Positions 28,070 to 36,765 of a stretch of DNA of 64,000 nucleotides are shown one piece after another. The first letter of the stretch is position 1. Each line of letters starts with the position of its first letter. The position numbers and the translations under genes were made by a program. Below the pieces are notes generated by a model. That model searched no databases, was not told where the DNA came from, and saw nothing but the letters and a program-made list of their open reading frames with translations. Origin of the DNA: Shewanella sp. 10N.286.48.A6 (GTDB taxonomy: Bacteria > Pseudomonadota > Gammaproteobacteria > Enterobacterales > Shewanellaceae); NCBI RefSeq assembly GCF_002873135.1, contig NZ_MCVI01000009.1, positions 1 through 64,000 of the forward strand, written 5' to 3'.

Positions 28070-28423
28070 ATGTTGTGCCAAATCCCCGATATCGCTAAAG
28101 GCGTTATTAGCTTATTCGTTAGTGGGCGTTTATCTACCCAAGACTATCGCACTCAACTACAACCTTTAATCACAGACTATCGCGAGCAAACTGGTAAGGT
28201 TTTCTTATACATAGAGGCGGACGTGTTACTTGAAGGTTGGGATGTCAGCTCCTTGTCTGGGGGCGATAAAGTGCAATTACCCCATTTTGATGCATTAGTG
28301 TTTGTCGGTGGCCCTGACTGGGTAGGCAATGCGGTTAATTTACTGGGTCCTTTCATGCAAGGTGAGGTGGCTTGGTTTCCATTAGAGCAAAAACAGCAAG
28401 CCATAGCCTGGCTACAACAATAA
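28070..28423 (+). CDS. STAS/SpoIIAA-like protein
   Basis: 117 residues from the ATG at 28070; GGAG lies 8 bases before it, so the frame start at 28049 is rejected. The pattern GVISLFVSGRLSTQDYRTQLQPLI, VFLYIEADVLLEGWD, FDALVFVGGPDW and GEVAWFPLEQKQQAIAWL follows the SpoIIAA-like (DUF3478) fold. Function in Gram-negatives is unknown; sometimes proposed to bind lipids or regulators. Cytoplasmic. Confidence 0.75.
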   Translation: MLCQIPDIAKGVISLFVSGRLSTQDYRTQLQPLITDYREQTGKVFLYIEADVLLEGWDVSSLSGGDKVQLPHFDALVFVGGPDWVGNAVNLLGPFMQGEVAWFPLEQKQQAIAWLQQ

Positions 28424-28457
28424 TTTATTTGATTAACCATTCAGGGAATTAGAAAGT

Positions 28458-28643
28458 ATGTCATTAACTCAATCATCTTCAAAAATAGCGGCAGTATTAA
28501 GCGCAGGTTTATTAATTATCGGTCTAAGTGCCTGTTCACCAGAAGTAGGCAGTGAGGCGTGGTGTAAGCAAATGAAAGAAAAACCTAGCGGTGATTGGAC
28601 TGCTAATGAAGCTGCCGATTATGCCAAGCATTGCGTGTTTTAA
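28458..28643 (+). CDS. DUF3012 family small lipoprotein
   Basis: 61 residues. Signal peptide ends in lipobox LSAC with acylated Cys about 26, followed by SPEVGSEAWCKQMKEKPSGDW and ANEAADYAKHCVF, the DUF3012 pattern. Two further cysteines may pair. Function unknown. TTCAGGGAATTAGAAAGT precedes the ATG. A UUCG-loop terminator follows. Confidence 0.85.
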   Translation: MSLTQSSSKIAAVLSAGLLIIGLSACSPEVGSEAWCKQMKEKPSGDWTANEAADYAKHCVF

Positions 28644-28711
28644 GTTGATACTCACGTCGCTTTAGCAATAAATAACGTCAGCATAACCGCAACGTTAAAT
28701 ACATTAGTGTC

Positions 28712-28742
28712 AAAAAAGCCCAATCTTCGGATTGGGCTTTTT
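28712..28742 (+). terminator. intrinsic terminator with TTCG loop
   Basis: GCCCAATC-TTCG-GATTGGGC followed by a T-run. Confidence 0.9.
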
Positions 28743-28745
28743 GTT

Positions 28746-29354
28746 AATTATATCTTTATCTTTGCTATCAATTTTAATTTTACTATTGTGGTTGTTAATG
28801 TTTTAAAAAACTCCAATGATGAAAGATATATTTTAATTAAAATGATGTTTACTTGGAATGCTAATTAATTATTTAGTTTATTAGTTGTTACTACTATTGT
28901 ATTTATGAATTCTCATTCACAATTTGATTTTTATTGCTTAGTATTTCGATGTTAAAAGTAACTTAATACAATTGGTATTAAATTAAGTTTCAGTTAAGGT
29001 TAAATTAAGTTTTATTCTATTTTGATTTTTAATTATTCGTTTACTATTCGCTTGTTTTTATTTTGTTGATTATTATATGTTTTTTGTTTTTAATTGTTTT
29101 TTCTAATTTTTACAAAGATATGCGTATCATCATTGTCAAATATTGTTTTTTAAGAATTATAAATACCTATAAAGTGGTATAGCTCTGTAGCAAGGTTATT
29201 GTATTGGATTAGAACATTGTCACATTAATGATTTAAATAAATGTGAGTTTATATTTCCTGTGATATTACTTATTAAACTTTAATAAGTAAGTATTAAAGT
29301 TATAGCAATTGATGAATGCTAATAAATATAAATAAAGTTCCATTTGGAGTGATG
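28746..29354. other. very AT-rich 600-bp region upstream of nrfA
   Basis: Long gene-free stretch with visibly higher AT content than its surroundings. CACATT near 29221 and AATGTGA at 29240-29246 form inverted TCACATT/AATGTGA half sites, and a TGTGA recurs at about 29260; these could be CRP or FNR half sites. No open frame with a ribosome site was found. The composition suggests nucleoid-protein binding or an intrinsically bent promoter. Confidence 0.45.
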
Positions 29355-30908
29355 ATGAAATTACAAAAGCTAGCGCTAGCGGTGATGGTATCTGCAGTTT
29401 TTACAGGTACTGCAGTTGCTAAAGATGTTGATCTATACAAGAGTGAAAACTGGCAGCAAACCTTCCCTGAGCAATATAAAACTTGGGCTGAAACTGAGCA
29501 AAGTACCCCAGCCAATGGCGAGCTTGACGATCTTTTAGCGGCTAACCCAAACCTTGTTTCGGCTTGGGCGGGTTATGGTTTTGCTAAAGACTATAACCGT
29601 GCTCGTGGTCACCATTATGCATTAACAGATATTATTAAAACTCTGCGGGTAGGCCACCCTGTTGTTGGTCATGACGGCAAAGTGGTTGGTGAAGCAATGG
29701 CTGCTAGTTGTTGGTCATGTAAAACCCCTGATGTTGCTCGCATGTATGACGAAGTAGGTGAAGGTAAATTCTCTGACAATGCTTGGTCAACTTGGGGTCA
29801 TGAAATGTCTAACACAATCGGCTGTGCTGATTGTCATGAGTTAGGTAAAGAAGAGCTTAGATTGAGCCGTCCGTATGCCGATCGTGCGATGAAAACAATT
29901 GGTAAAGATTTCGCGAAGCAAGATTCAACCATGCAAGCCAGTCAAACCTGTGCTCAGTGTCATGTTGAATACTACTTTGACGGCACTGATAGCAAAAAAG
30001 TGAAATACCCAATGGATTACTGGGTACCAGGCGTTGAAACTGATTACAAAAAGTTTGTTAATTACACAGGTACTGACGGTTTATATGTAGGTTTTGCTGC
30101 TGAAGCACAACTTGCGTATTTTGACCAACGCGGCTTTAAAGATTGGACCAACGCAGTATCTGGTGCGCCAATGATTAAAGCGCAGCATCCAGAATTTGAA
30201 AACATGTTAGATAGAACAGAACATGCAATGGATGACCATTTAGAGTTTGGTTGTACCACTTGTCATATGCCGAAAGCGACTAACGCTAAAGGCGCTGAAT
30301 TCTCTAACCATAAAGTGACTTTTGAAGCTGATAAATTGCCAGCAGACTGTCAATCTTGTCATGAAGCCGGTGACTTTAAAGAGATCCTTGATGAGCGTAA
30401 AGCTGAGATCACTAAGTTACGTTTCGATGCTAATGGCACCGACCCACGGTTAACTGAAGTACACTTTAAAGCACAAGCTATTTGGGCTGCTAATGGCATT
30501 AAAGGCCTAGAAGCTGGTCAAACTATTCCACAAGCAAAAGGCAACTATGAAGCTGCACTTAAAGCGAAAACACCATTAGCCGGTGAAATGAATAGCTTAC
30601 TGACTAAAGTCAGAAATGCGCAATGGTTCTGGGATAGTGCAACAGCATCTCACGGTATTCATGCGCATAACCCGACTGAAGCAGTACGTTTGCTTGAAAA
30701 ATCTAATAGCATTTTAGATGCAGCATTGACTGAAGCTAATGCATTACTAGCCAAGTACGCACCTAGCTACAAGTATGATGCGACTAAGTACGACACTAAA
30801 GCGAAGGTACAACCTTTAGTGGGTCTTGACTTAGAAGCAATGCAAGCGTCTAAAGAAATATTCTTAGATAAGCGCGTTAAAAAAGAATGGCCAGCAGAGC
30901 TTAAGTAA
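29355..30908 (+). CDS. nrfA: pentaheme cytochrome c nitrite reductase
   Basis: 517 residues from the ATG at 29355 (GGAG 5 bases before); the frame start at 29316 is rejected because the signal peptide (MKLQKLALAVMVSAVFTG) begins here. The catalytic heme is CWSCK at 119-123, with Lys as axial ligand; the four other hemes are CADCH 157-161, CAQCH 199-203, CTTCH 300-304 and CQSCH 332-336. VEYYF and KAQHPEFE supply the active-site Tyr and His. It reduces nitrite to ammonium in the periplasm with six electrons. It is longer than E. coli NrfA (478). No nrfB/nrfH partner is adjacent, so electrons probably come from another periplasmic carrier such as CymA (known for Shewanella). Confidence 0.97.
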   Translation: MKLQKLALAVMVSAVFTGTAVAKDVDLYKSENWQQTFPEQYKTWAETEQSTPANGELDDLLAANPNLVSAWAGYGFAKDYNRARGHHYALTDIIKTLRVGHPVVGHDGKVVGEAMAASCWSCKTPDVARMYDEVGEGKFSDNAWSTWGHEMSNTIGCADCHELGKEELRLSRPYADRAMKTIGKDFAKQDSTMQASQTCAQCHVEYYFDGTDSKKVKYPMDYWVPGVETDYKKFVNYTGTDGLYVGFAAEAQLAYFDQRGFKDWTNAVSGAPMIKAQHPEFENMLDRTEHAMDDHLEFGCTTCHMPKATNAKGAEFSNHKVTFEADKLPADCQSCHEAGDFKEILDERKAEITKLRFDANGTDPRLTEVHFKAQAIWAANGIKGLEAGQTIPQAKGNYEAALKAKTPLAGEMNSLLTKVRNAQWFWDSATASHGIHAHNPTEAVRLLEKSNSILDAALTEANALLAKYAPSYKYDATKYDTKAKVQPLVGLDLEAMQASKEIFLDKRVKKEWPAELK

Positions 30909-30990
30909 GCTCGCTAGTTGATTGAAATGAAATAGACTTTCCATACTGTTTATTTAAATTCAATCACAGTACAGGTAGCCATTAAAACCA

Positions 30991-31023
30991 ATGCCAGTCG
31001 ATGTAAATCGACTGGCATTTTTG
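30991..31023 (+). terminator. intrinsic terminator after nrfA
   Basis: GCCAGTCGAT and ATCGACTGGC around GTAA, followed by a T-run. Confidence 0.9.
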
Positions 31024-31141
31024 TTTTGATTTGCATCACTTTATTGTCGCTTAAGCTGCATTTTCACTTACTGGCATGTTGGCCATAGTCTCCATTTACG
31101 AATATAGCTGTTCAAAAAAACTGCAAATAAGGTGTTGCTTA

Positions 31142-31192
31142 ATTAGGATTACGATTGTAATCTTAATTGGAGATTACAACCGTAATCCTAAT
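31142..31192. promoter_or_regulatory. double BlaI-type operator
   Basis: Two copies of GATTAC-N4-GTAATC, at 31147-31162 and 31172-31187, centres 25 bases apart. The two are arranged as one near-perfect palindrome of about 50 bases (ATTAGGATTAC at the left, GTAATCCTAAT at the right). BlaI/MecI dimers bind dyads of the TACA-N-TGTA kind, and this block lies upstream of the BlaI-like gene, so autorepression is likely. Confidence 0.75.
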
Positions 31193-31208
31193 GTTTGAAG
31201 CAAACTTT

Positions 31209-31303
31209 ATTGAAAGAAGCAGTATTTCAAACATCTTTTATCCAACACTGCATTGAAAAAACAGTATTGAAAAAATAGCATCGAAAACAAATAGCATTGG
31301 AAG
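31209..31303 (+). repeat. degenerate ~14-bp tandem repeats in the leader
   Basis: CATTGAAAAAACAG (31251), TATTGAAAAAATAG (31265), CATCGAAAACAAATAG (31279) and a partial CATTGGAAG (31295) are back to back; TATTGAAAGAAGCAG at 31209 is a further relative. They end just before the BlaI-like start codon. Confidence 0.6.
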
Positions 31304-31309
31304 TAAACG

Positions 31310-31684
31310 ATGAAAGACATCAGCAATAGCGAACTATTAGTCCTTAAACAACTTTGGCAACGGGCACCTTTAACATCAACTGAAGTGGTTGATGCTCTGG
31401 CATTAAGTCATGACATGCATGAAAAAACCGTTAAAACCTTAATTAACCGCTTAGTAAAAAAGCAGGCGATTAGTTTTGAGAAGCAAGGTCGGGTTTACCA
31501 TTATTCACCATTGATTGTTGAGCATGACTACACAGCTAAAGAGTCCGAATCATTTGTTGAACGTATGTTCTCTGGCAAGTTAACCCCTTTAGTGGCGGGT
31601 TTTGCAAAGAACAATAAGTTATCAGCTGAAGATGTTGCTGAATTAAAGTCATTACTTGATGATTGGCAGCAGGAGCAAAAATGA
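31310..31684 (+). CDS. BlaI/MecI/CopY family repressor
   Basis: 124 residues. A winged helix occupies the first ~75 residues (NSELLVLKQLW...LTSTEVVDAL...KTVKTLINRLVKKQAI...GRVYHYSPLI) and a helical dimerisation segment follows (ESFVERMFSGKLTPLVAGF...LSAEDVAELKSLLDDW). In the family the repressor is cleaved or released when the membrane peptidase is activated. The stop overlaps the ATG of the M56 gene (ATGA at 31681-31684), so the pair is translationally coupled. Operators lie upstream. Confidence 0.93.
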   Translation: MKDISNSELLVLKQLWQRAPLTSTEVVDALALSHDMHEKTVKTLINRLVKKQAISFEKQGRVYHYSPLIVEHDYTAKESESFVERMFSGKLTPLVAGFAKNNKLSAEDVAELKSLLDDWQQEQK

Positions 31685-32907
31685 TGCTGAATTGGTTTAT
31701 GGAACAAACCGTAATATTAACGCTATTTTGTTTACCGATGATGGTGTTTCATCGGGTTATTTTGGCAAAAATCGGTGCCCATTATACTTATGTGTTATGG
31801 AGTTCAGTGCCGATACTATTGCTAATTTCAGTAGGTCAGCTGTGGTTTCCTGAGGGCTTTATGCACCTAAAGCTTTCATGGTTGTCATTGCCTGAGCCTG
31901 CTGCAGTCATGCAGCATTATCAAGTGCTTGCCACTGATACTATCAAGCTATCTTCTATGCTCATTAGCTCACTGTATCTCGACTACTTATACATCGCGAT
32001 TATGAGCTTGTTATTATTGAGTATGGTGTACCAACAGACTCAATTTAATCCCATTGTGGCCTCAGCGGTTAAAGTCGCTGAAACCAATAAGGGGGTTGAT
32101 ATATTGGCTCATGAATCCGTTCAGTCTCCAATGCTGGTGGGGTTATTGTCACCTTGTATTCTGGTGCCGTTAAATTTCAAATCATTAGATATTAATCAAC
32201 AGCAAGCAATCATCGCTCATGAAGCGTTCCATCATCAGCGTAAAGACTTATGGTGCAATGTCATTGGTTGTAGCGTGCTATTGATGTTCTGGTTTAATCC
32301 GTTGATGTGGTTTGCTTACAGGCGTTTTAGACATGACCAAGAGTTGTCGTGTGATGCTCAAGTAACATCAGAAATGGATAAAAATAATAAAATTGCCTAT
32401 AGCCATGCGCTATTGGCCTACTCGCAACATGTTCCTTTGAGCATGTTACACACTCACTATGGAGATAAAACCATCTTAAAAGAAAGGATTATACAGATGA
32501 AAAAACAGCACGGAAAAAACACACTCGTCATCATGGGGATCACCCTAGCATTAGGTATCAGTGGATTAATAATAAACCAGCAAGTTCATGCCGGTTCACA
32601 AGCTAAGCAAGCGGAGACACATGTTGTCCCTACAATGCGTATAGACCCTATTTATCCTGCTAAAGCGGCAACTGCAGGGCTCAATGGCTATGTGCAACTG
32701 GAGTTTGATATTAGTCAATCCGGTAAAGTGTCGAATGTTGCAGTGATTAAGTCATCTCCTACAGGTGTATTTGACCAATCAGCTAAAGATGCCTTATCAC
32801 AATGGGTTTATAACCAATCAGAAAATGGCGTTAAAAATGCACAAGTGCAGCTTGATTTTGTCATCCATGAGCCTGCTGCAGATGTAGAGCGCATTAAAGT
32901 GAACTAA
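31681..32907 (+). CDS. BlaR1-like M56 membrane metallopeptidase with TonB-type C-terminal domain
   Basis: 408 residues from the ATG at 31681, with AGGAG 5 bases before it. Several N-terminal membrane helices surround a cytoplasmic M56 domain with the zinc motif HEAFH (180-184) and the downstream RHDQELSCDA segment. A further helix (LVIMGITLALGISGLII) leads to a periplasmic TonB C-terminal domain (MRIDPIYPAKAATAGLNGYVQLEFDIS...LSQWVYN). BlaR1 itself ends in a penicillin-binding sensor; that is absent, so the signal is not expected to be a beta-lactam. A TonB-type end suggests contact with an envelope partner. Confidence 0.9.
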   Translation: MMLNWFMEQTVILTLFCLPMMVFHRVILAKIGAHYTYVLWSSVPILLLISVGQLWFPEGFMHLKLSWLSLPEPAAVMQHYQVLATDTIKLSSMLISSLYLDYLYIAIMSLLLLSMVYQQTQFNPIVASAVKVAETNKGVDILAHESVQSPMLVGLLSPCILVPLNFKSLDINQQQAIIAHEAFHHQRKDLWCNVIGCSVLLMFWFNPLMWFAYRRFRHDQELSCDAQVTSEMDKNNKIAYSHALLAYSQHVPLSMLHTHYGDKTILKERIIQMKKQHGKNTLVIMGITLALGISGLIINQQVHAGSQAKQAETHVVPTMRIDPIYPAKAATAGLNGYVQLEFDISQSGKVSNVAVIKSSPTGVFDQSAKDALSQWVYNQSENGVKNAQVQLDFVIHEPAADVERIKVN

Positions 32908-32921
32908 TGATAAGTGTCAGC

Positions 32922-32975
32922 AATACTCGTTTTTTTGAGTATTAACTGAGAGGTTTAGCTTGATCACCTAAACCT
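32922..32975 (+). other. two hairpins after the M56 gene
   Basis: AATACTC/GAGTATT (32922-32943) and AGGTTTAG/CTAAACCT (32951-32975). The T-run is inside the first loop, not after the stem, so neither is a classical terminator, although they follow the operon closely. Confidence 0.4.
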
Positions 32976-33045
32976 GAATTGATCATAAATTAGCATGTGA
33001 TATATAGGTTGTTGGTTAAGATAAGGCTTATTTATTATCCCCATC

Positions 33046-33315
33046 ATGATGGCTTACACTGATTTACTTAACCCTGATGCCGGTTTAATGGCGTTTACGT
33101 TTGCCATAGTGCAAACCGCGACCTTAATTGTCGTGATAGCCATTTCGATAGAAGGTTATCTATTACGACCGCTTAAACCGATTGAGCGAGTGCTGGCAAT
33201 AGCCGTGGTACCTTGGGTATTGTTTAACCCGTTAAGTACTGGCTTTGTGGGCGTATTAGTGATTTTAGGTCTGATTGGCGTGCAGTGGAAAACACGTGCT
33301 GTGGTAGCGGCTTAA
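33046..33315 (+). CDS. small membrane protein resembling the tail of a TRAP fused permease
   Basis: 89 residues with two or three hydrophobic helices. The order F-A-I-V-Q...IEGYLLRPLKPIERVLAI...GFVGVLVILGLIGVQW resembles the extreme C terminus of the fused 4TM/12TM TRAP permeases (DUF3394-type tail). The other ~600 residues expected for a TRAP permease are not present upstream. It may be a real small membrane protein or a relic of a deleted permease gene. No clear ribosome site. Confidence 0.45.
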   Translation: MMAYTDLLNPDAGLMAFTFAIVQTATLIVVIAISIEGYLLRPLKPIERVLAIAVVPWVLFNPLSTGFVGVLVILGLIGVQWKTRAVVAA

Positions 33316-33763
33316 ATCGAAATAATAGCGAACCAGTTTATTCTAAAATACTGTTATTAAGCAGTATTTTTAGGCTATTTTAATAAATCGGTTTGTTGTG
33401 TATCTTGCGTTTAATTTTCATTCCAACCTCAAATCTGCTTAGGGCAGTAACAATTGTCTAATTGAATGATGACTATATTGATAATTCAATTATTAATGAT
33501 AAAACGTCACTTATTCAACTCAAAAAACAGACTTTTTCAACTCCAAAAAACACACCACAAGACACCTAGGTAAAATAATTGTTAATAATGTGACAATAAA
33601 AAGTAACTCAACCACTCAGTAAGTCTCTGTTTTTATTATCTATTAATATTTACATCATATTAGTGAAACCTTGCTGTCATTTTAACGCAGTCTTTTTGTC
33701 ATTTTTGCGGGTTAGTTTGTCGTCCATTGAAACAACTTAACTCGCTTACACCCGTCTTCGGAG
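33316..33763. other. intergenic with direct repeats; candidate regulatory region
   Basis: About 450 bases. TTCAACTC followed by an A-run occurs twice about 22 bases apart (33513-33552). The TGTCAT repeats closer to the next gene are listed separately. No small gene seen. Confidence 0.4.
33674..33706 (+). promoter_or_regulatory. possible Pho-box-like direct repeats
   Basis: CTGTCATTTTA (33674) and TTGTCATTTTT (33696) are 22 bases apart, that is two 11-base turns, with a weaker ACGCAGTCTTT between them. PhoB binds 11-base direct repeats based on CTGTCAT. The middle repeat is poor, so the assignment is tentative. It lies about 60-90 bases before the next start codon. Confidence 0.35.
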
Positions 33764-36604
33764 ATGACAATGGAACTGAAAAAAATGTTTAAACTTAGTG
33801 CTGTATCAGCTGCGCTTTCTGCAACCTTATTACTTGCGGGCTGTGGTGGCGATATCAATATTGATACGGGTTCACAAGAGCCGACTAACCCTACAAATCC
33901 AACGGATCCAACCACACCGACTGAAACGGACCAACAACTTGCTTACGGCGGCTTTGCAGAAAAAAGCACTACGATAGCGGCTATCGATGGTAAAGAAGTG
34001 TGGGTGTTAACAGGCACACTGGCACCTTCTACTGCAGCTTCAACAGTAAAGGTAGGTGGTCAAGATGGCGCGAACATCATTTTAGGAAACGATGTGGTGT
34101 GGATGCTTGATGGTGCAGTTATCGCTGGCGGCGATAAAGCTGACTCGGTTGAATTATCAATTATGGCTGGCACTAAAATTATTGGTGGTAGCGAGTCTTA
34201 TTTAGTCATTAGCCGTGATTCAAAAATTATGGCCGAAGGCACAGCTGACGCGCCAATCGTATTTACTTCCCTTGAAGCGGCGCTAGGCCAAACTGGCGAA
34301 GCGGGTCAATGGGGCGGCTTAGTCGTTTTAGGTAACGCACCTGTTAACTCATGCCCTGATTTAACCAGTTGTGATGCTGCATTTGAAGTGGGTAACCACA
34401 ACTACGGTGGTGATAACACTGAAGATAACTCAGGTGTTATTCAGTATGTTCGGGTTGAGTTTGGTGGCTTTAAAATCAACGACACCCAAGAAATGAACGG
34501 TATTAGTTTCGCGGCAGTTGGCGCAGGTACAACTGTTGATCATATCCAAATTCATAAAAATAACGATGACGGTGTTGAGTTTTGGGGCGGTAACGTTTCG
34601 CTTTCACATGTGGTGTTAACTGAAAACTTTGATGACTCTCTAGATTGGACTAACGGTTGGCAAGGTAGTGCCCAGCACGTTTATATCCGTCAAGAGGATA
34701 ACGGTTCAAACCGTGGTATCGAAGGTGACAGCAACAGCAGCGCTGATGCTGAACCACAGTCTATGCCTACATTAGCTAACTTCACCATTGAAGTGGCTAA
34801 CGGCACTAACAGTGGTGGTGATGACGCTGAAGGTATTTTACTGCGCAAAGGCACGGCTGTTAACGCATACAACATGCTGGTTAAAGGCGATGTTGATTCT
34901 GGCGAATGTTTAGAAATCAATGACGACAATACAGTTGATACCGCTGAAGCTGGCAACTTAAACATGCAAAACAGCTTAATCGATTGTGTTGAGCCGTTTA
35001 AGAGTGCCAAGGTTGATGCTGATAAAGGTTACACCAAAGCTTACGACGTTGAAGCTTGGTTTATGGCCCAAGAAGGTAACTTAGCCGGTGCTGCAGATTT
35101 ATCAGGGTATATGCCTAATTCATCTTCTGTTGCTTTAACTGGCGGCGCAGCTGATTTAGCTAACATGGATGACCGTTTAGATGATGCCCAATATATCGGT
35201 GCATTTAATGGCAGCACTGACTGGACGGAAGGCTGGACCACGGCCATTCATGAAGATGCAGCGCCTGCACCAACTGAATTACCAGTTTTAACATCTTGCC
35301 CTGTAGGCACAACTTCAGAAGATGTGGTTGCAGGCCTTTATAAAGATGACAGCGTGACTTTAGTCTGTTCAATCGAAGGTAACATCACCACCAATACAAC
35401 ACTGCTTGCTGGTCAAAACGTGATGTACAAAGTAGATGGCGGCGCGGTGATTGTAGGTGGTGATAACGCAGACTCTGCAACACTGGCAATTCAAGCGGGT
35501 ACGCAATTATTTGCGACCGACAACAGCTACATCGCCATTAGTCGTGGCTCTAAAATCATGGCCCAAGGCAGTGCTGAGCATCCAATCGTTATGACCTCTC
35601 AGCAAGATGTAATAGCTGGCGCAGAAGGTGAGCGTGGTCAGTGGGGCGGTTTAGTTATTCTGGGTAATGGCGAAACCAACAAGTGTCCTGATAAAGACAA
35701 CTGTGATGTGTCATTTGAAGTGGGCGACTTCCCATACGGCGGTAATGACAATGCTGATAACAGCGGTCAAATCAGCTATGTGGTAGTCAAATATGCCGGC
35801 TTTAAAGTCAATGATACCCAAGAAATGAACGGCATCTCATTTGCGGCAGTGGGCAGTGGAACCCAAGTTGACCATATTCAAGTCCATGCAAATGGCGATG
35901 ATGGTGTTGAGTTTTGGGGCGGTGCAGTCAATCTTAAATATGTTTACCTAACGGATAACTTTGATGACAGCTTAGATTGGACTAACGGCTGGCAGGGTAA
36001 AGCACAGTACGTGTATATCACCCATGAAGATGGTCAAGCTAACCGTGGTATTGAAGGCGATAGTCATAAAGGCACTGACGATACGCCGATTTCAAACCCA
36101 ACTATCTCTAACGTAACAATTCTTCCTGGTGCTGATATTGAAAATGCCAGTGGCGATAAAGGCGAAGGCATCATTCTTCGTGTTGCTACTCGTGCATCAA
36201 TTCACAACCTATTGATTCAAGGTCGCAAAGGTGCAACTTCTGAGACTGAATCAGGTGAGTGTTTAGAACTAGACGGTACTTACGCAGGTCTTGTTACCAA
36301 CGTTAACGATGAAACATTAGTGATGTCTCACTCTGTTATCGACTGTAACGAGCCATTCAAATACAGCTCTGACAACACAGATACAACCGATGCGGTAGAC
36401 ACGCAGGCCTGGTTCTTAGCTCAAACAGGTAACTCTGCTCAAGAAGTGACGTTAACTAATGGCATGCCTGCTGGCACTGACACTGTGTTATTGGGTACGG
36501 GTCTTGATATGAGTACGACTGACACCTTCTTCGAATCAACTGATTATATCGGTGCATTCGATGGCCAAACTGATTGGCGTGAAGGTTGGGCTTTTATTAA
36601 ATAA
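33764..36604 (+). CDS. large lipoprotein with two homologous beta-helix-like halves
   Basis: 946 residues. The first ATG is at 33764 but the signal peptide core (MFKLSAVSAALSATLLLAGC) begins at the internal Met about residue 8; lipobox LAGC. A Thr/Pro/Asn linker (EPTNPTNPTDPTTPTE) follows. The rest is two copies of a ~420-residue domain, about 60-485 and 510-946. Each contains an opening DGGAVI/LDGAVI strand, RDSKIMAEGT or RGSKIMAQGS, GQWGGLVVLGN, NDTQEMNGISFAAVG, DDGVEFWGG, NFDDSLDWTNGWQG and NRGIEGDS, and each ends in YIGAFxGxTDW. The regular short strands suggest a right-handed parallel beta helix. Secreted or surface-exposed; function unknown. It pairs with the TonB-dependent receptor downstream. 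Confidence 0.85.
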   Translation: MTMELKKMFKLSAVSAALSATLLLAGCGGDINIDTGSQEPTNPTNPTDPTTPTETDQQLAYGGFAEKSTTIAAIDGKEVWVLTGTLAPSTAASTVKVGGQDGANIILGNDVVWMLDGAVIAGGDKADSVELSIMAGTKIIGGSESYLVISRDSKIMAEGTADAPIVFTSLEAALGQTGEAGQWGGLVVLGNAPVNSCPDLTSCDAAFEVGNHNYGGDNTEDNSGVIQYVRVEFGGFKINDTQEMNGISFAAVGAGTTVDHIQIHKNNDDGVEFWGGNVSLSHVVLTENFDDSLDWTNGWQGSAQHVYIRQEDNGSNRGIEGDSNSSADAEPQSMPTLANFTIEVANGTNSGGDDAEGILLRKGTAVNAYNMLVKGDVDSGECLEINDDNTVDTAEAGNLNMQNSLIDCVEPFKSAKVDADKGYTKAYDVEAWFMAQEGNLAGAADLSGYMPNSSSVALTGGAADLANMDDRLDDAQYIGAFNGSTDWTEGWTTAIHEDAAPAPTELPVLTSCPVGTTSEDVVAGLYKDDSVTLVCSIEGNITTNTTLLAGQNVMYKVDGGAVIVGGDNADSATLAIQAGTQLFATDNSYIAISRGSKIMAQGSAEHPIVMTSQQDVIAGAEGERGQWGGLVILGNGETNKCPDKDNCDVSFEVGDFPYGGNDNADNSGQISYVVVKYAGFKVNDTQEMNGISFAAVGSGTQVDHIQVHANGDDGVEFWGGAVNLKYVYLTDNFDDSLDWTNGWQGKAQYVYITHEDGQANRGIEGDSHKGTDDTPISNPTISNVTILPGADIENASGDKGEGIILRVATRASIHNLLIQGRKGATSETESGECLELDGTYAGLVTNVNDETLVMSHSVIDCNEPFKYSSDNTDTTDAVDTQAWFLAQTGNSAQEVTLTNGMPAGTDTVLLGTGLDMSTTDTFFESTDYIGAFDGQTDWREGWAFIK

Positions 36605-36624
36605 AAGCGAGTAGTAAACCTTAG

Positions 36625-36652
36625 GCATCGGGGAGTGAGTACTCCTCGATGC
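36625..36652 (+). other. hairpin between lipoprotein and receptor genes
   Basis: GCATCGGGGAGT and ACTCCTCGATGC form a 12-bp stem with one mismatch around GAGT. No T-run follows. It may stabilise the upstream message or limit read-through. Confidence 0.55.
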
Positions 36653-36765
36653 TGCTTAAAGTCCGATTAGATAATCAAAATAGTTAGTTAAATTTACATT
36701 AATTGTCACCGGTGTATCACATCTTAGTGGCGCGACCTGAACTGTGTACAGGATTGAAAAACGTT

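Noticed and set aside
31681..32907. Beta-lactam resistance regulator pair
   Set aside because: The penicillin-binding sensor domain is absent and there is no beta-lactamase next door.
33764..36604. Passenger domain of an autotransporter
   Set aside because: It has a lipobox and no C-terminal beta-barrel; the beta-helix pattern alone is not enough.
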